Source: JAEUPI01 sp044222685
GTDB taxonomy: Bacteria; Pseudomonadota; Gammaproteobacteria; Burkholderiales; Burkholderiaceae_C
Assembly (NCBI GenBank): GCA_044222685.1
Contig: JBGAMU010000013.1
Coordinates: 5,697-69,696, forward strand
DNA length: 64,000 nucleotides
Direction: 5' to 3'
Of the stretch, positions 42,137-50,771 are shown piece after piece. A model generated the notes under the pieces. It was not told where the DNA came from. It did no database searches and saw only the letters and a program-made list of their open reading frames with translations. How positions within the stretch are numbered: the first letter of the stretch is position 1; each line of letters starts with the position of its first letter. Made by a program: the position numbers and the translations under genes.

Positions 42137-43071
42137 TGCATCTGCCACCGTCGTTGCTTGCCACCGCTGTGCCCGCCAACGAGGTGTCAAGCGAAGCATC
42201 ATCGCCGGCCGCGGCGTCGGAACTGCCCGGCTCCGGTGGGATGAGCGCCGCAGAGGCGGCGCGCATTGCAGCATCGATGGTTCCGCCGCCGCCGCCGCGC
42301 TGGCGTCGTTGGCTCGACCAGGCGCTGCATTTCTGGCTGCTGGCAGCAGCGATCGTCGTCTGGCAGCTGATCAGCGTACTCGGTCAGCGCGTCAACCCGC
42401 AGCTCGACGTGATGCTGCCACCGCCGACCGCCGTGTTCTCCGCCGCGGTCGAGCTTGGCCAGCGCGGTGTGCTCGTGACGCACATCGTCGACAGTCTCAA
42501 GCGGGTGCTGATAGCGGTGGGCACTGCCTCCGCAATCGGCATACCGCTCGGGCTCGCGATGGGTTGGCTCCCGCGCTTTCGACGCGCGGTTGACCCGTTG
42601 CTGGAATTCGTGCGGCCGATCCCGCCGCTGGCGTGGATTCCACTGTCGATCCTGTGGTTCGGCATCGGCGACACGCAAATCGTCTACATCATCTTTCTCG
42701 CGGCGTTCTTCCCGATCGTGCTGAACTCTCTGGCTGGCGCGCGCGATGTCGACAGTTACCTCGTGCGCGCCGGCATGAGCCTGGGCGCGCGGCCGGTCGC
42801 GCTGTTCGGCACAGTCGTGCTGCCGGCAGCCCTGCCGAATGTATTCACCGGCGTACGCGTCGGCCTGGGCATCGGCTGGATGGCGCTCGTGGCTGGCGAG
42901 CTGGTCGCCGCGCCGAGCGGACTCGGCTTCATGATCAACAACGCCCGCACGCTGTTTCGCAGCGACCACATCCTGCTCGGCATGGTTCTGATCGGCGCGC
43001 TCGGACTGCTGCTCGACTTCGTAATGCGGCGTCTGGCGGAGTTCGTGATGCCGTGGCACCGGGGACAGTGA
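42136..43071 (+). CDS. ABC transporter permease (SsuC/TauC type)
   Basis: The 311-residue protein has a long N-terminal cytoplasmic extension (1-60, with PPPPPRWRR), then about six membrane segments and the binding-protein-dependent transport motif (SLGARPVALFGTVVLPAALPNVFTGVRVGLG, the EAA loop at about 215-245). It forms the membrane channel of the importer with the gene products on either side. ATG 42136 overlaps the preceding stop. Confidence 0.92.
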   Translation: MHLPPSLLATAVPANEVSSEASSPAAASELPGSGGMSAAEAARIAASMVPPPPPRWRRWLDQALHFWLLAAAIVVWQLISVLGQRVNPQLDVMLPPPTAVFSAAVELGQRGVLVTHIVDSLKRVLIAVGTASAIGIPLGLAMGWLPRFRRAVDPLLEFVRPIPPLAWIPLSILWFGIGDTQIVYIIFLAAFFPIVLNSLAGARDVDSYLVRAGMSLGARPVALFGTVVLPAALPNVFTGVRVGLGIGWMALVAGELVAAPSGLGFMINNARTLFRSDHILLGMVLIGALGLLLDFVMRRLAEFVMPWHRGQ

Positions 43072-43073
43072 CG

Positions 43074-43856
43074 ATGGCGCAGTTGGTCGTGAGCCACGTA
43101 AGCAAGGTGCACCACTCGGTGCGCGGCGAGCCGCTCCTGGCGCTGCACGACGTGACCTTCACCGTCGAGCGCAACGAGTTCTTCTCGATCGTCGGCCCGA
43201 GCGGCTGCGGCAAGACGACGCTGCTGAACCTGATTGGCGGATTCGAGCGGCCCACGCGCGGGGAGCTCCGCATTGGCGAGCGTTTGATAGAGGCACCCGG
43301 CGCCGATCGCGCGGTGGTGTTTCAGGAGTACGCGTTGTTCCCGTGGTACACGGTCGAGCAGAACGTGCGCTACGGGCTGAAGCGCAAACGGTTACCCGAG
43401 GCGGAGCAGAAGGAGCGCGCGGAGCACTACATTGCGCTAGTGGGCCTGCGCGGTTTCGAGCGGCGTTATCCGCGCGAGCTGTCGGGAGGCATGCGCCAGC
43501 GCGTCAGCATCGCCCGCGCGCTGGCGGTCATTCCGACGATCCTACTGATGGATGAGCCGTTCGCATCGCTCGATGTGCAGACGCGCGAATACATGCAGGA
43601 CGAGTTGCTGAAGATTTGGCAGCGCGAGCCGAAGACGGTGATCTTCGTCACTCACGGTATCGACGAGGCGCTCAAGCTGTCGGACCGCATCGCGGTAATG
43701 ACCGCACGGCCGGGGCGCGTGCAGCAGATCAAGACCGTCGGCGTCGAGCGTCCGCGCGAGCCGGCGCACCCGGAGATGGCTGCTTTGGCGTCAGAGGTCA
43801 AGGCGTGGATGCGCCAGCAGGCCTTCGCCAGCGAAGTCGCTGCGGGCGACGCCTGA
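43074..43856 (+). CDS. ABC transporter ATP-binding protein (SsuB/TauB type)
   Basis: The 260-residue ATPase has Walker A GPSGCGKTT, Q-loop FQEYALFPWYTVEQNV, signature ELSGGMRQRVSIARAL, Walker B ILLMDEPFASLD and switch His in FVTHGIDEAL. The FQExALxPW pattern and length are typical of the nitrate/taurine/sulfonate group. It starts two bases after the permease stop. Confidence 0.94.
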   Translation: MAQLVVSHVSKVHHSVRGEPLLALHDVTFTVERNEFFSIVGPSGCGKTTLLNLIGGFERPTRGELRIGERLIEAPGADRAVVFQEYALFPWYTVEQNVRYGLKRKRLPEAEQKERAEHYIALVGLRGFERRYPRELSGGMRQRVSIARALAVIPTILLMDEPFASLDVQTREYMQDELLKIWQREPKTVIFVTHGIDEALKLSDRIAVMTARPGRVQQIKTVGVERPREPAHPEMAALASEVKAWMRQQAFASEVAAGDA

Positions 43857-43893
43857 GGTTGTGATACCTCGCCGCAGTGAAGAGAACCGAAAC

Positions 43894-44385
43894 ATGGCCG
43901 TGATCGAACCTTGGGGCATCATTTCCGATATCTCCGTGCCGGCAGTGCCGCATGACGATCGCCTATGGGTGCCTGAGCCGGGCAAGGACCGCGTTTGGTT
44001 TCGTCCGCTGATGCTCGACACGGTGCGCGGCGGCTGGACGATCCTGCTGCGCATGAAGCGAGCCGGCATCTATAGCCGTCATCGCCATCCGGGGCAGGTG
44101 CACGCCCTGGTGCTTGAAGGCTCATGGCGCTACCTCGAGCACGACTGGGTAGCCAGTGCCGGTACCTACGTTTTCGAGCCGCCTGGCGAGACGCACACAC
44201 TGGTCGTGGACGGCGACGAGGGCATGACGACCTTCTACCACAACGTGTCGGGAGTCGTCGTCTACGTTGACGACGACGGCCGTGCCACGGGCCACGAGGA
44301 CGTCTTCACTCGTATCGATATGTGCCGGCGACACTTCGACGCGGTTGGGCTTGGGGCAGATTTCGTCAGGCAGTTCATGCGCTAA
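43894..44385 (+). CDS. Cupin of the 2,4'-dihydroxyacetophenone dioxygenase-like family
   Basis: The 163-residue protein is a single-domain cupin. The metal-site motif is HRHPGQVHALVLEGSWRYLEHD (two His and a downstream Glu/Gln), then ETHTLVV. DDRLWVP, VWFRPL and the WRYLEHDWVASAGTYVFEPPGETH stretch are the pattern of proteins annotated 2,4'-dihydroxyacetophenone dioxygenase, a C-C-cleaving Fe enzyme. Most members are uncharacterised, so dioxygenase activity is only a possibility. It follows the ABC importer by 37 bases. Confidence 0.82.
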   Translation: MAVIEPWGIISDISVPAVPHDDRLWVPEPGKDRVWFRPLMLDTVRGGWTILLRMKRAGIYSRHRHPGQVHALVLEGSWRYLEHDWVASAGTYVFEPPGETHTLVVDGDEGMTTFYHNVSGVVVYVDDDGRATGHEDVFTRIDMCRRHFDAVGLGADFVRQFMR

Positions 44386-44410
44386 GTGCGCGCAATCGGG
44401 AGAGCGAACG

Positions 44411-45160
44411 ATGGACTTGATGCTGCGTGGCCGCGTCGCCTGGGTGACCGGCGCGGCAAGCGGGCTCGGCCGCGCGATCGCTTTGGCTTTGCTCGACGAA
44501 GGCTGCATCGTGCATGCGGCAGACGTGAACGCGGCCGCTAAGCCGGTTGGCAACGCGGCGCAGCGCGACTTTCACATGCATGCGCTCGACGTCGGGGACG
44601 CCGACGCCGCGCAGCGCGTGGCCGAGGCGATCGTTGCCGCCGACGGGCGGCTGGACATCCTGGTCAACTGCGCCGGCATTCTCAAGACCGGCTCGGTGCT
44701 CGACGCGACGATCGCCGACTGGGATCAGGTGTGCCGGGTCAATCTTTCCGGCGTGTACTACGTCTGCAAGGCGGCGGTGCCAGCGATGGTGGCGGCGCGC
44801 CACGGGAAGATCGTCAACATTGCCTCGATCTCGGCGGCCAAGGGCGGTGGCCAGTTCGGCAACGTGCTCTACGGCACCAGCAAGGCCGGCGTCGTCGCGC
44901 TGACGCAAGGCCTCGCGCGCGAACTCGGGCCGTATGGCATCAACGTCAATGCGATCTCGCCCGGCGTCGTCGAGGGAACAGCAATGACAGGCCCACTGAT
45001 CACCGACGAGATCCGGCGCCGCGTCACCGAGACGATTCCGCTGCGCCGGCTGATCATGCCCGACGAGATTGCGCGCATGGTGCTGTTTCTCGCCTCCAAC
45101 GTGTCGGAAGGCATCACTGGACAGAACATACCGGTCGACGCGGGGTTCCTGGTCCGCTGA
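44411..45160 (+). CDS. Short-chain dehydrogenase/reductase
   Basis: The 249-residue classical SDR has TGAASGLGRAIA (13-24), NCAG (86-89), catalytic Ser in NIASISAA (139/141), Tyr154 and Lys158 in YGTSKAG, and a C-terminal DAGFLVR. It interconverts an alcohol and a ketone with NAD(P). It is the last gene of the plus-strand block and converges on the TRAP permease genes with a 46-bp gap. Confidence 0.92.
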   Translation: MDLMLRGRVAWVTGAASGLGRAIALALLDEGCIVHAADVNAAAKPVGNAAQRDFHMHALDVGDADAAQRVAEAIVAADGRLDILVNCAGILKTGSVLDATIADWDQVCRVNLSGVYYVCKAAVPAMVAARHGKIVNIASISAAKGGGQFGNVLYGTSKAGVVALTQGLARELGPYGINVNAISPGVVEGTAMTGPLITDEIRRRVTETIPLRRLIMPDEIARMVLFLASNVSEGITGQNIPVDAGFLVR

Positions 45161-45206
45161 AGCGTCGGGTCCGGACCTGCGCAGCTCATGGTCGATCGGC
45201 GCCCCG

Positions 45207-45755
45207 TCAGATGATCTCCTGGCCGCCGGTGGCGACGCTGGCCTGCCGCCTCCCGGCGAGCACCAGCACGTCGTTCAGCAGCAGCCCCGCCGCCGCCGCC
45301 GCGACGAGCACGCCAGCGATCGGCATGATCATCATTGGGTATGTCTTCTTGAGCCCGCCGAGTTCCCAAAACATGCCAGGGACATCCTGTGCAGCGACCC
45401 AACCAAACCAGGCGAGGTAGAGCCCGAACACGAACACCATCAGCGTCCACAGCATGTCGAGCAGGAAACTCGCGCGCGGTGGAAGCAGACTGTGGATCAT
45501 GCGCAGCGCGATGTCCTCGCGGTCGCGCACCGCCAGGCTGTAGGCCAGCATCGTGACCCAAATGTTGCAGAACATCGAAACGGTGTCTCCCCAGAACGGC
45601 GGGTTCTGGAACACATAGCGCATCACCACCGTATAGACGGTGAAAAGCACCATCAGGCCAAGCAGCGCGCCGCAGAGCACGCGGATCGCCGCCGCTGCGC
45701 GGTCGGCCGCGCACTCGATCCACAGCCGCTCGGCCAGCGGCGCGGTTGCGTTCAT
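45207..45755 (-). CDS. dctQ: TRAP transporter small permease (DctQ family)
   Basis: The 182-residue protein has four hydrophobic segments and the DctQ features RYVFQNPPFWGDTVSMFCNIWVTMLAYSLAVRDREDIAL. It bridges the binding protein and the large permease. Its start overlaps the DctM stop, but it is downstream of DctM on the minus strand, an inverted M-Q order compared with the common P-Q-M. Confidence 0.9.
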   Translation of the reverse strand: MNATAPLAERLWIECAADRAAAAIRVLCGALLGLMVLFTVYTVVMRYVFQNPPFWGDTVSMFCNIWVTMLAYSLAVRDREDIALRMIHSLLPPRASFLLDMLWTLMVFVFGLYLAWFGWVAAQDVPGMFWELGGLKKTYPMMIMPIAGVLVAAAAAGLLLNDVLVLAGRRQASVATGGQEII

Positions 45756-47038
45756 AGAAACCCCACCGCCTTGGGCAGCCACAGCGTCAGGCCCGGTACG
45801 AGCAGGATCAGGAACATCACGGCGATTTCGACCGCCATGAACGGGATTAGCGCCCAGCCGACCTTCTCGAGACTCTCCTCGGCGATGAAGGCGGCCGTGA
45901 AGTAGACGATCCCCACCGGCGGTGTCACCGCTCCCATGATGAAGCCCACTACCAGCACCAGCGCTGCCTGGATCTCGTGGAATCCCGCCGCGACGCTGAC
46001 CTTGATCAACGTGGGTGCCAGCACGACGATCGCTGGAATTGTCTCGATCACCGTGCCGACCACCAGGATGAAGCCCACCAGCATCAACGTAAACATCACC
46101 GGCGACCCGGTGAACTGCATAAACCAACTCTCCAGGCCCTTCAGCGCCCCGATGCGGTTGAGCAGCCACGAGAACGGGCCCGACGCGGCCAAGATGAAGA
46201 ACACCGACGATGTGACTTTGACGGTGTGCATGAACGTCTTCGAGACGTCGCGAAGCGTCAGGCTGTGGTAAACGACGACGCTGATCAGCGCAGCCACCAG
46301 CACCGTGATCGCGCCGGCCTCGGTGGCTGTGAACACGCCGAACACGATGCCCAAGATGATCACCAGCGGAATCAGCAGAGGCGGCAGCGCGTCGACGAAT
46401 GCGCGGCCCAGCACCGCGAAGCGGAACGGCACAGCGTAGCGTGGGTAGCCGCGCCGCACTGAAATGACGTATGACACGGCCATGAGCAGCAGCCCGACCG
46501 CCAGCCCGGGCAGCACACCGGCCATGAACAACGCGCCAGTGGACAGGCCCATCGCGCTGGCGAGAAGGATCATCACGATGCTCGGCGGGATGATGCCGCC
46601 GATCGTGCCAGCCACCGCGCACAGCGCCGCGGCGAAGGGGCCGTGATAGCCCTCCTTCTTCATCGCCGGAATCAGCACGCCGCCCACTGCCGCCGTGTCG
46701 GCCACCGCCGAACCGCTCATGCCGGCGAATAGCATGCTGACCAGCACCGTCGTCTGCGCCATGCCGCCGCGAACACGGCCAACCAACTCGCGGCTCAGCA
46801 ACAGCAGCCGCTCGGTGATATGCCCGCTGTTCATCAAGGCGCCGGTCAGCAGAAAGAACGGGATCGCGATCAACGGCGCGCTCGCGATCGCCTCGTACAT
46901 CTGGTAGGGCACGGTGGCGAGGGGCAGCTCATCGGTCAGCAGGATGTAAACAGCCGGCAGCACCGCCATCGTGACGCCGATCGGCGCGCCGACGATGATC
47001 ATCAGCAGCAGTGCAATCATCAACGCGGCAAGTTCCAC
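45752..47038 (-). CDS. dctM: TRAP transporter large permease (DctM family)
   Basis: The 428-residue membrane protein has 11-12 helices and DctM hallmarks: ALLLMIIVGAPIGVTMAV at the N terminus, AIPFFLLTGALMNSGHITERLLLLSRELVGRVRGGMA, and GGIIPPSIVMILLASAMGLSTGALFMAGVLPG. It drives Na+-coupled uptake of the ligand of a DctP protein. The candidate partner DctP (39127) is on the other strand. It is transcribed divergently from the acyl-CoA synthetase gene at 47357. Confidence 0.94.
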   Translation of the reverse strand: MELAALMIALLLMIIVGAPIGVTMAVLPAVYILLTDELPLATVPYQMYEAIASAPLIAIPFFLLTGALMNSGHITERLLLLSRELVGRVRGGMAQTTVLVSMLFAGMSGSAVADTAAVGGVLIPAMKKEGYHGPFAAALCAVAGTIGGIIPPSIVMILLASAMGLSTGALFMAGVLPGLAVGLLLMAVSYVISVRRGYPRYAVPFRFAVLGRAFVDALPPLLIPLVIILGIVFGVFTATEAGAITVLVAALISVVVYHSLTLRDVSKTFMHTVKVTSSVFFILAASGPFSWLLNRIGALKGLESWFMQFTGSPVMFTLMLVGFILVVGTVIETIPAIVVLAPTLIKVSVAAGFHEIQAALVLVVGFIMGAVTPPVGIVYFTAAFIAEESLEKVGWALIPFMAVEIAVMFLILLVPGLTLWLPKAVGFL

Positions 47039-47356
47039 CGGGCAAGTCCTCCAGTCGGTGCCGCCGCGTCGTCATCGTCACGAGGCGGCCTTGGCTGCGG
47101 GTGGCGTAACGCCGTAGTCGTTGCGGATCATTATTGAGGTTCTGGCGGCCGTCCCGAAGCGAGTTTCAGTTCATGCAAGCTCAAGCATTTCTTGGCCTCG
47201 CGACCGGTCGCTGCCGTCCGCTCTCGATGGAGCTCAAACAAAAGTTTTGACCGGCTGAAAAAATACTCGCTGTCTCTTCCGGGGTCCAACCCCAATAATC
47301 AGCTGCTGGCGGTGACTGTGGGCGCCGCTGGCAGCACAGCGTTACAGCGAGATCAA
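47039..47356. other. Divergent intergenic region, 318 bp
   Basis: The region lies between the TRAP permease and acyl-CoA synthetase genes. It contains the conserved element at 47261-47302 and a TTGACC hexamer at 47247-47252. No coding sequence is supported. An open frame reaches back to 47192 but shows no homology before about 47390. Confidence 0.5.
47261..47302 (+). promoter_or_regulatory. Conserved 42-bp upstream element, copy C
   Basis: AAATACTCGCTGTCT at the left and CCCCAATAATCAG at the right share blocks and spacing with copy B (31614). It ends 55 bases before GTG 47357. AATAAT could act as the -10 of an activator-dependent promoter. Confidence 0.55.
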
Positions 47357-49474
47357 GTGGCTCTGTCGAACTCAGGCGATGACGTGAGCGTCTCGGTGCG
47401 CGCTCTGCTGCATCCTGCCAGCATCGCGATTGTTGGTGCGTCGTCCGATCCGGGCAAACTCGGTTCTCTGCCCCTTGCGTTCCTGGTCAAGCATGGCTAC
47501 CGGGGCACGATCTATCCGGTCCATCCGAAAGAAGCGCAGATCGCCGGCATCCGCTGTTGGCGCTCGATCGCCGAGATCGATGCCACGGTTGACCTACTGG
47601 TCATCGCGGTTGCGGCCGACCGTGTGTTGTCGATAATCGACGAATGCCGGCCGGACCAGGTGAAGTCGTCGCTGATCCTGTCGTCAGGCTTCGCCGAGAG
47701 TGGCGAAGCTGGCGCGCTGCTCCAAGCGCGGCTGCGCGAGCGCGCGGCGGCCAAGGGCATACGCTTCATCGGGCCCAACTCGGTCGGCTGCGCGAACCTG
47801 TTCGAGCGCATCTTTCCGTCCATCAGCCAGGTGTTCGATCAGGCGGCACTGCAGCCGGGGCCGATCGGCTTCGTCAGTCAGAGCGGTGCAGTTGGCACCG
47901 CGATCACCGCCTTGGCGCACCGGCGCGGTATGGGAGTGGGGTACTTTCTCAGTACGGGCAACGAAGGAGATCTCGAGTTCAGCGACTTTTGCGCCTTCTT
48001 CGCGGCTGATCCGGCCATAGACACAATCGCCGGATACGTCGAGAGCATCCGCGACGGAGAGCGCTTTCGAGCTGCCGCTGAGAGCGCCGCGCGTGCCGGC
48101 AAGCCGGTGGTGCTGATCAAGGTCGGTGCCAGCGAAGCCGGAGGCCGGGCGGTGCAGTCGCACACCGGTGCGTTGGCCGGTTCGGACGCGGTCTACAGCG
48201 CCGCGTTCGAGCAGCTCGCGGTGCAGCGCGTGCAGGGCATCGAGGACCTGATCGATGCGCTGAGGGTGTTCGGCTGCTATCGGCCGGCGCTCGCACGTCC
48301 CGGGGCGCTCGGCCGCGTCGCTGTGCTCAGCCACTCAGGCGGCGCCGGCGTGTTGATGGCCGACACCTGCGTCGCTGAGGGGCTCGAAGTGCCGGCGCCG
48401 ACGCCCGCGCTGGCTCAGGTGTTGGCCGCTCGCCTTCCGGCGTACGCAGCGCTTGGCAACCCCATCGACATGACCGCCAACGTCATCTTCGATCCCGCGC
48501 TGATGGCGCAGTGCGTGCGCGACGTCGCGCAAAGCGGCGAATACGACGCGGTGATGCTGTGCGTCAACCTCATTTGGCGTCAGGGTGCGGCGCTGGCTGA
48601 GCGACTGGCGACGCTGGTCGATGTCGACGGCGCGTTCGTCGCGGTGGCTTGGATCGCGGCCCAGCCGGAAGCGGCGACCGCGCTTGACGCTGCCGGTGTG
48701 CCGGTATTCGGCGACCCTGTGCGTTGCGTAAAGGCGGTGGCGGCGCGGCTGCGCTGGCAGGCCCGGCGCGACGAGCTGCTCGCCGCGCCGTCGACACGGT
48801 CTGCGGCAGCCGAGGCGCCGAGCACCCGCGACCTGTCTTCCTACGCCGCGCAGGTAGCGTTGCTGCGCCACCACGACGTCGAGATGGTACAAAGCGCGAC
48901 AGTGGCTGACGAACAGCAGGCGCTCGCCGCGGTGCGCGACCTCGGCTATCCGATCGCCGCTAAGCTGCTGGCGCGCGGCCTCCTGCACAAGAGCGACGTC
49001 GGAGGCGTGGTGCTGGACATTGACTCCGACGACACGATGCGCGGGGCCGTGGCGCGACTGCTCGCGCTGCCGGTACCAGCGCGCGAGGGCGTGCTGCTGC
49101 AGCCGATGGTCACTGGCGGGCTTGAGCTGATCGTCGGCATGCAGCGCGACCCGGTGTTCGGGCCAGTCGTCGTTGTTGGGCTCGGCGGCATCTACGTCGA
49201 GGTCTTCCGCGAGACCGTCATGCGGCTCGCGCCGTGCGAGTACGCCGACGCCGAGCGCCTGATCCGGCGCGCTCGGTTCTTCCCGCTGCTTGACGGCGCG
49301 CGCGGCCAGCCGCGGCGCGACATCGCGGCGCTGGCACGGCTGGTCGCACATGTGTCGCGGCTGTCGCTCGCGGAACCGGCGATCGAGTCGCTCGATCTCA
49401 ACCCAGTGATCCTCGGCGAGGCTGGCGTTCAGGTCGTTGATTTCAAACTGCAGGTGCGTCGATGCGACGACTGA
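47357..49474 (+). CDS. ADP-forming (NDP-forming) acyl-CoA synthetase, fused alpha-beta
   Basis: This protein of about 705 residues has the CoA-binding domain (SVRALLHPASIAIVGASSDPGKLG), a succinyl-CoA-ligase-type domain with GPNSVGCAN and SQSGAVGTA, the phospho-histidine region VQSHTGALAGSDAVY, then a C-terminal ATP-grasp domain (SYAAQVALLRHHDVEM to LDLNPVILGEAG). It makes an acyl-CoA with ATP to ADP or the reverse. The start is uncertain; GTG 47357 and GTG 47384 are both close to the homology start. It heads an operon that includes the biotin carboxylase and the B12 mutase. Confidence 0.88.
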   Translation: MALSNSGDDVSVSVRALLHPASIAIVGASSDPGKLGSLPLAFLVKHGYRGTIYPVHPKEAQIAGIRCWRSIAEIDATVDLLVIAVAADRVLSIIDECRPDQVKSSLILSSGFAESGEAGALLQARLRERAAAKGIRFIGPNSVGCANLFERIFPSISQVFDQAALQPGPIGFVSQSGAVGTAITALAHRRGMGVGYFLSTGNEGDLEFSDFCAFFAADPAIDTIAGYVESIRDGERFRAAAESAARAGKPVVLIKVGASEAGGRAVQSHTGALAGSDAVYSAAFEQLAVQRVQGIEDLIDALRVFGCYRPALARPGALGRVAVLSHSGGAGVLMADTCVAEGLEVPAPTPALAQVLAARLPAYAALGNPIDMTANVIFDPALMAQCVRDVAQSGEYDAVMLCVNLIWRQGAALAERLATLVDVDGAFVAVAWIAAQPEAATALDAAGVPVFGDPVRCVKAVAARLRWQARRDELLAAPSTRSAAAEAPSTRDLSSYAAQVALLRHHDVEMVQSATVADEQQALAAVRDLGYPIAAKLLARGLLHKSDVGGVVLDIDSDDTMRGAVARLLALPVPAREGVLLQPMVTGGLELIVGMQRDPVFGPVVVVGLGGIYVEVFRETVMRLAPCEYADAERLIRRARFFPLLDGARGQPRRDIAALARLVAHVSRLSLAEPAIESLDLNPVILGEAGVQVVDFKLQVRRCDD

Positions 49475-49559
49475 GCGTGTCCACAGCGAGACGGCGGCGC
49501 GTTAGCGCTCTGGCGAAACCCCACTTGGCGCGTACGACCGCGCGACGTAAAGTGCCGTG

Positions 49560-50771
49560 ATGACCCGACCGCTGCGCCGCGTGCTGATCGCCAACCGCGG
49601 CGAGATCGCCGTTCGCGTCAACCGCAGCTGTCGCGACCTCGGACTGCAGACGGTGCAGGTGTATTCGGAGGCTGACCGCGATTCACTTCCGGTTCAGCTG
49701 GCCGATTTCGCGGTCTGCGTCGGTGGGCCGCGCTCGGCCGACAGCTACCTGAACAAGTCGGTGCTGATAGAGGCGGCCACCGCCTTTAAGGCCGACGCGG
49801 TGCACCCCGGCTACGGCTTCCTGTCCGAGAACGCCGAGTTCGCGGCGATGTGCCAAGGTGCGGGTCTTCGCTGGGTTGGTCCGAGCCCAGAGGTGATCCG
49901 CCTGATGGGCGACAAGGCTGCCGCGCGCGTTGCAGCTGCTGAGGCAGGGCTCAAGACCACCCCTGGCTCCCCCGGCAAACTAGCTGACTGGAGCGAGGCG
50001 GCCGCAGTGGCAGAGCGTATCGGCTATCCGGTGATCCTGAAGGCGAGCGCCGGTGGCGGCGGTCGCGGCATGCGCCGGGTCGATCAACCCGGCTCGTTGC
50101 AAGCGGCTTTCGCGCAGGCGCACAAGGAGGCACTGGCCGCGTTTGGCGACGGTTCACTCTACGTCGAGCGGTTCCTAACGCGTGTGCGCCATGTCGAAGT
50201 CCAGGTGCTCGGCGACGGGGATACGGCGCTACACCTCGGCGAGCGCGACTGCTCGACGCAGCGGCGCAACCAGAAGCTGATCGAGGAGAGTCCTGGCGCC
50301 GGGCTCGACGCCGCACTGCGTCAGCAGATGTGCGAGGCCGCGGCGCGCCTTGCACAGCGCGTCGGCTACGAAAGCGCGGGCACCATCGAGTTCATCGTCG
50401 ACCCGCAAGCTGGCGAGTACTACTTTATGGAAATGAATACGCGCATCCAGGTCGAGCATCCTGTGACGGAGATGGTGACCGGTGTCGACCTCGTCGCAGC
50501 GCAGCTGCGAATCGCCGCCGGCGAGGGAATCGGCTTCGCGCAGCGCGACGTTGAACATCGCGGTCATGCGATCGAATGCCGGATCAACGCCGAGGACCCG
50601 GCGCACGACTTCAGGCCCGCGCCGGGCCTGGTGTCGCGCTGGGTCAGACCGGGCGGACCAGGTAGTCGCGTCGATTCGCACGTCCTCGACGGCTACGGAG
50701 TTCCTGGCTCGCGCGCCGGGCTAAGGGCGTGCGTGCAGTCGGCGCTGTTACGCAACGAGGACCCGAAATGA
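49560..50771 (+). CDS. Biotin carboxylase, C-terminally shortened
   Basis: The 403-residue protein carries RRVLIANRGEIAVRV, VHPGYGFLSENAEFA, the ATP-grasp glycine-rich loop KASAGGGGRGMR, HVEVQVLGDG, EMNTRIQVEHPVTE and the catalytic-Arg region AIECRINAEDP. It uses ATP and bicarbonate to carboxylate biotin on the carrier protein. Homology ends near VDSHVLDGYGVP; the usual last 45-60 residues (the YDSLLAKL segment onward) are missing and replaced by about 20 unrelated residues. The missing part is not found in other frames. The stop overlaps the next start (ATGA), so the arrangement looks stable. Activity needs testing. Confidence 0.82.
   Translation: MTRPLRRVLIANRGEIAVRVNRSCRDLGLQTVQVYSEADRDSLPVQLADFAVCVGGPRSADSYLNKSVLIEAATAFKADAVHPGYGFLSENAEFAAMCQGAGLRWVGPSPEVIRLMGDKAAARVAAAEAGLKTTPGSPGKLADWSEAAAVAERIGYPVILKASAGGGGRGMRRVDQPGSLQAAFAQAHKEALAAFGDGSLYVERFLTRVRHVEVQVLGDGDTALHLGERDCSTQRRNQKLIEESPGAGLDAALRQQMCEAAARLAQRVGYESAGTIEFIVDPQAGEYYFMEMNTRIQVEHPVTEMVTGVDLVAAQLRIAAGEGIGFAQRDVEHRGHAIECRINAEDPAHDFRPAPGLVSRWVRPGGPGSRVDSHVLDGYGVPGSRAGLRACVQSALLRNEDPK

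Noticed and set aside
49560..50771. A simple frameshift as the cause of the short biotin carboxylase
   Set aside because: The expected C-terminal motifs do not appear in the other two frames before the next gene, so a deletion or natural variant is more likely.
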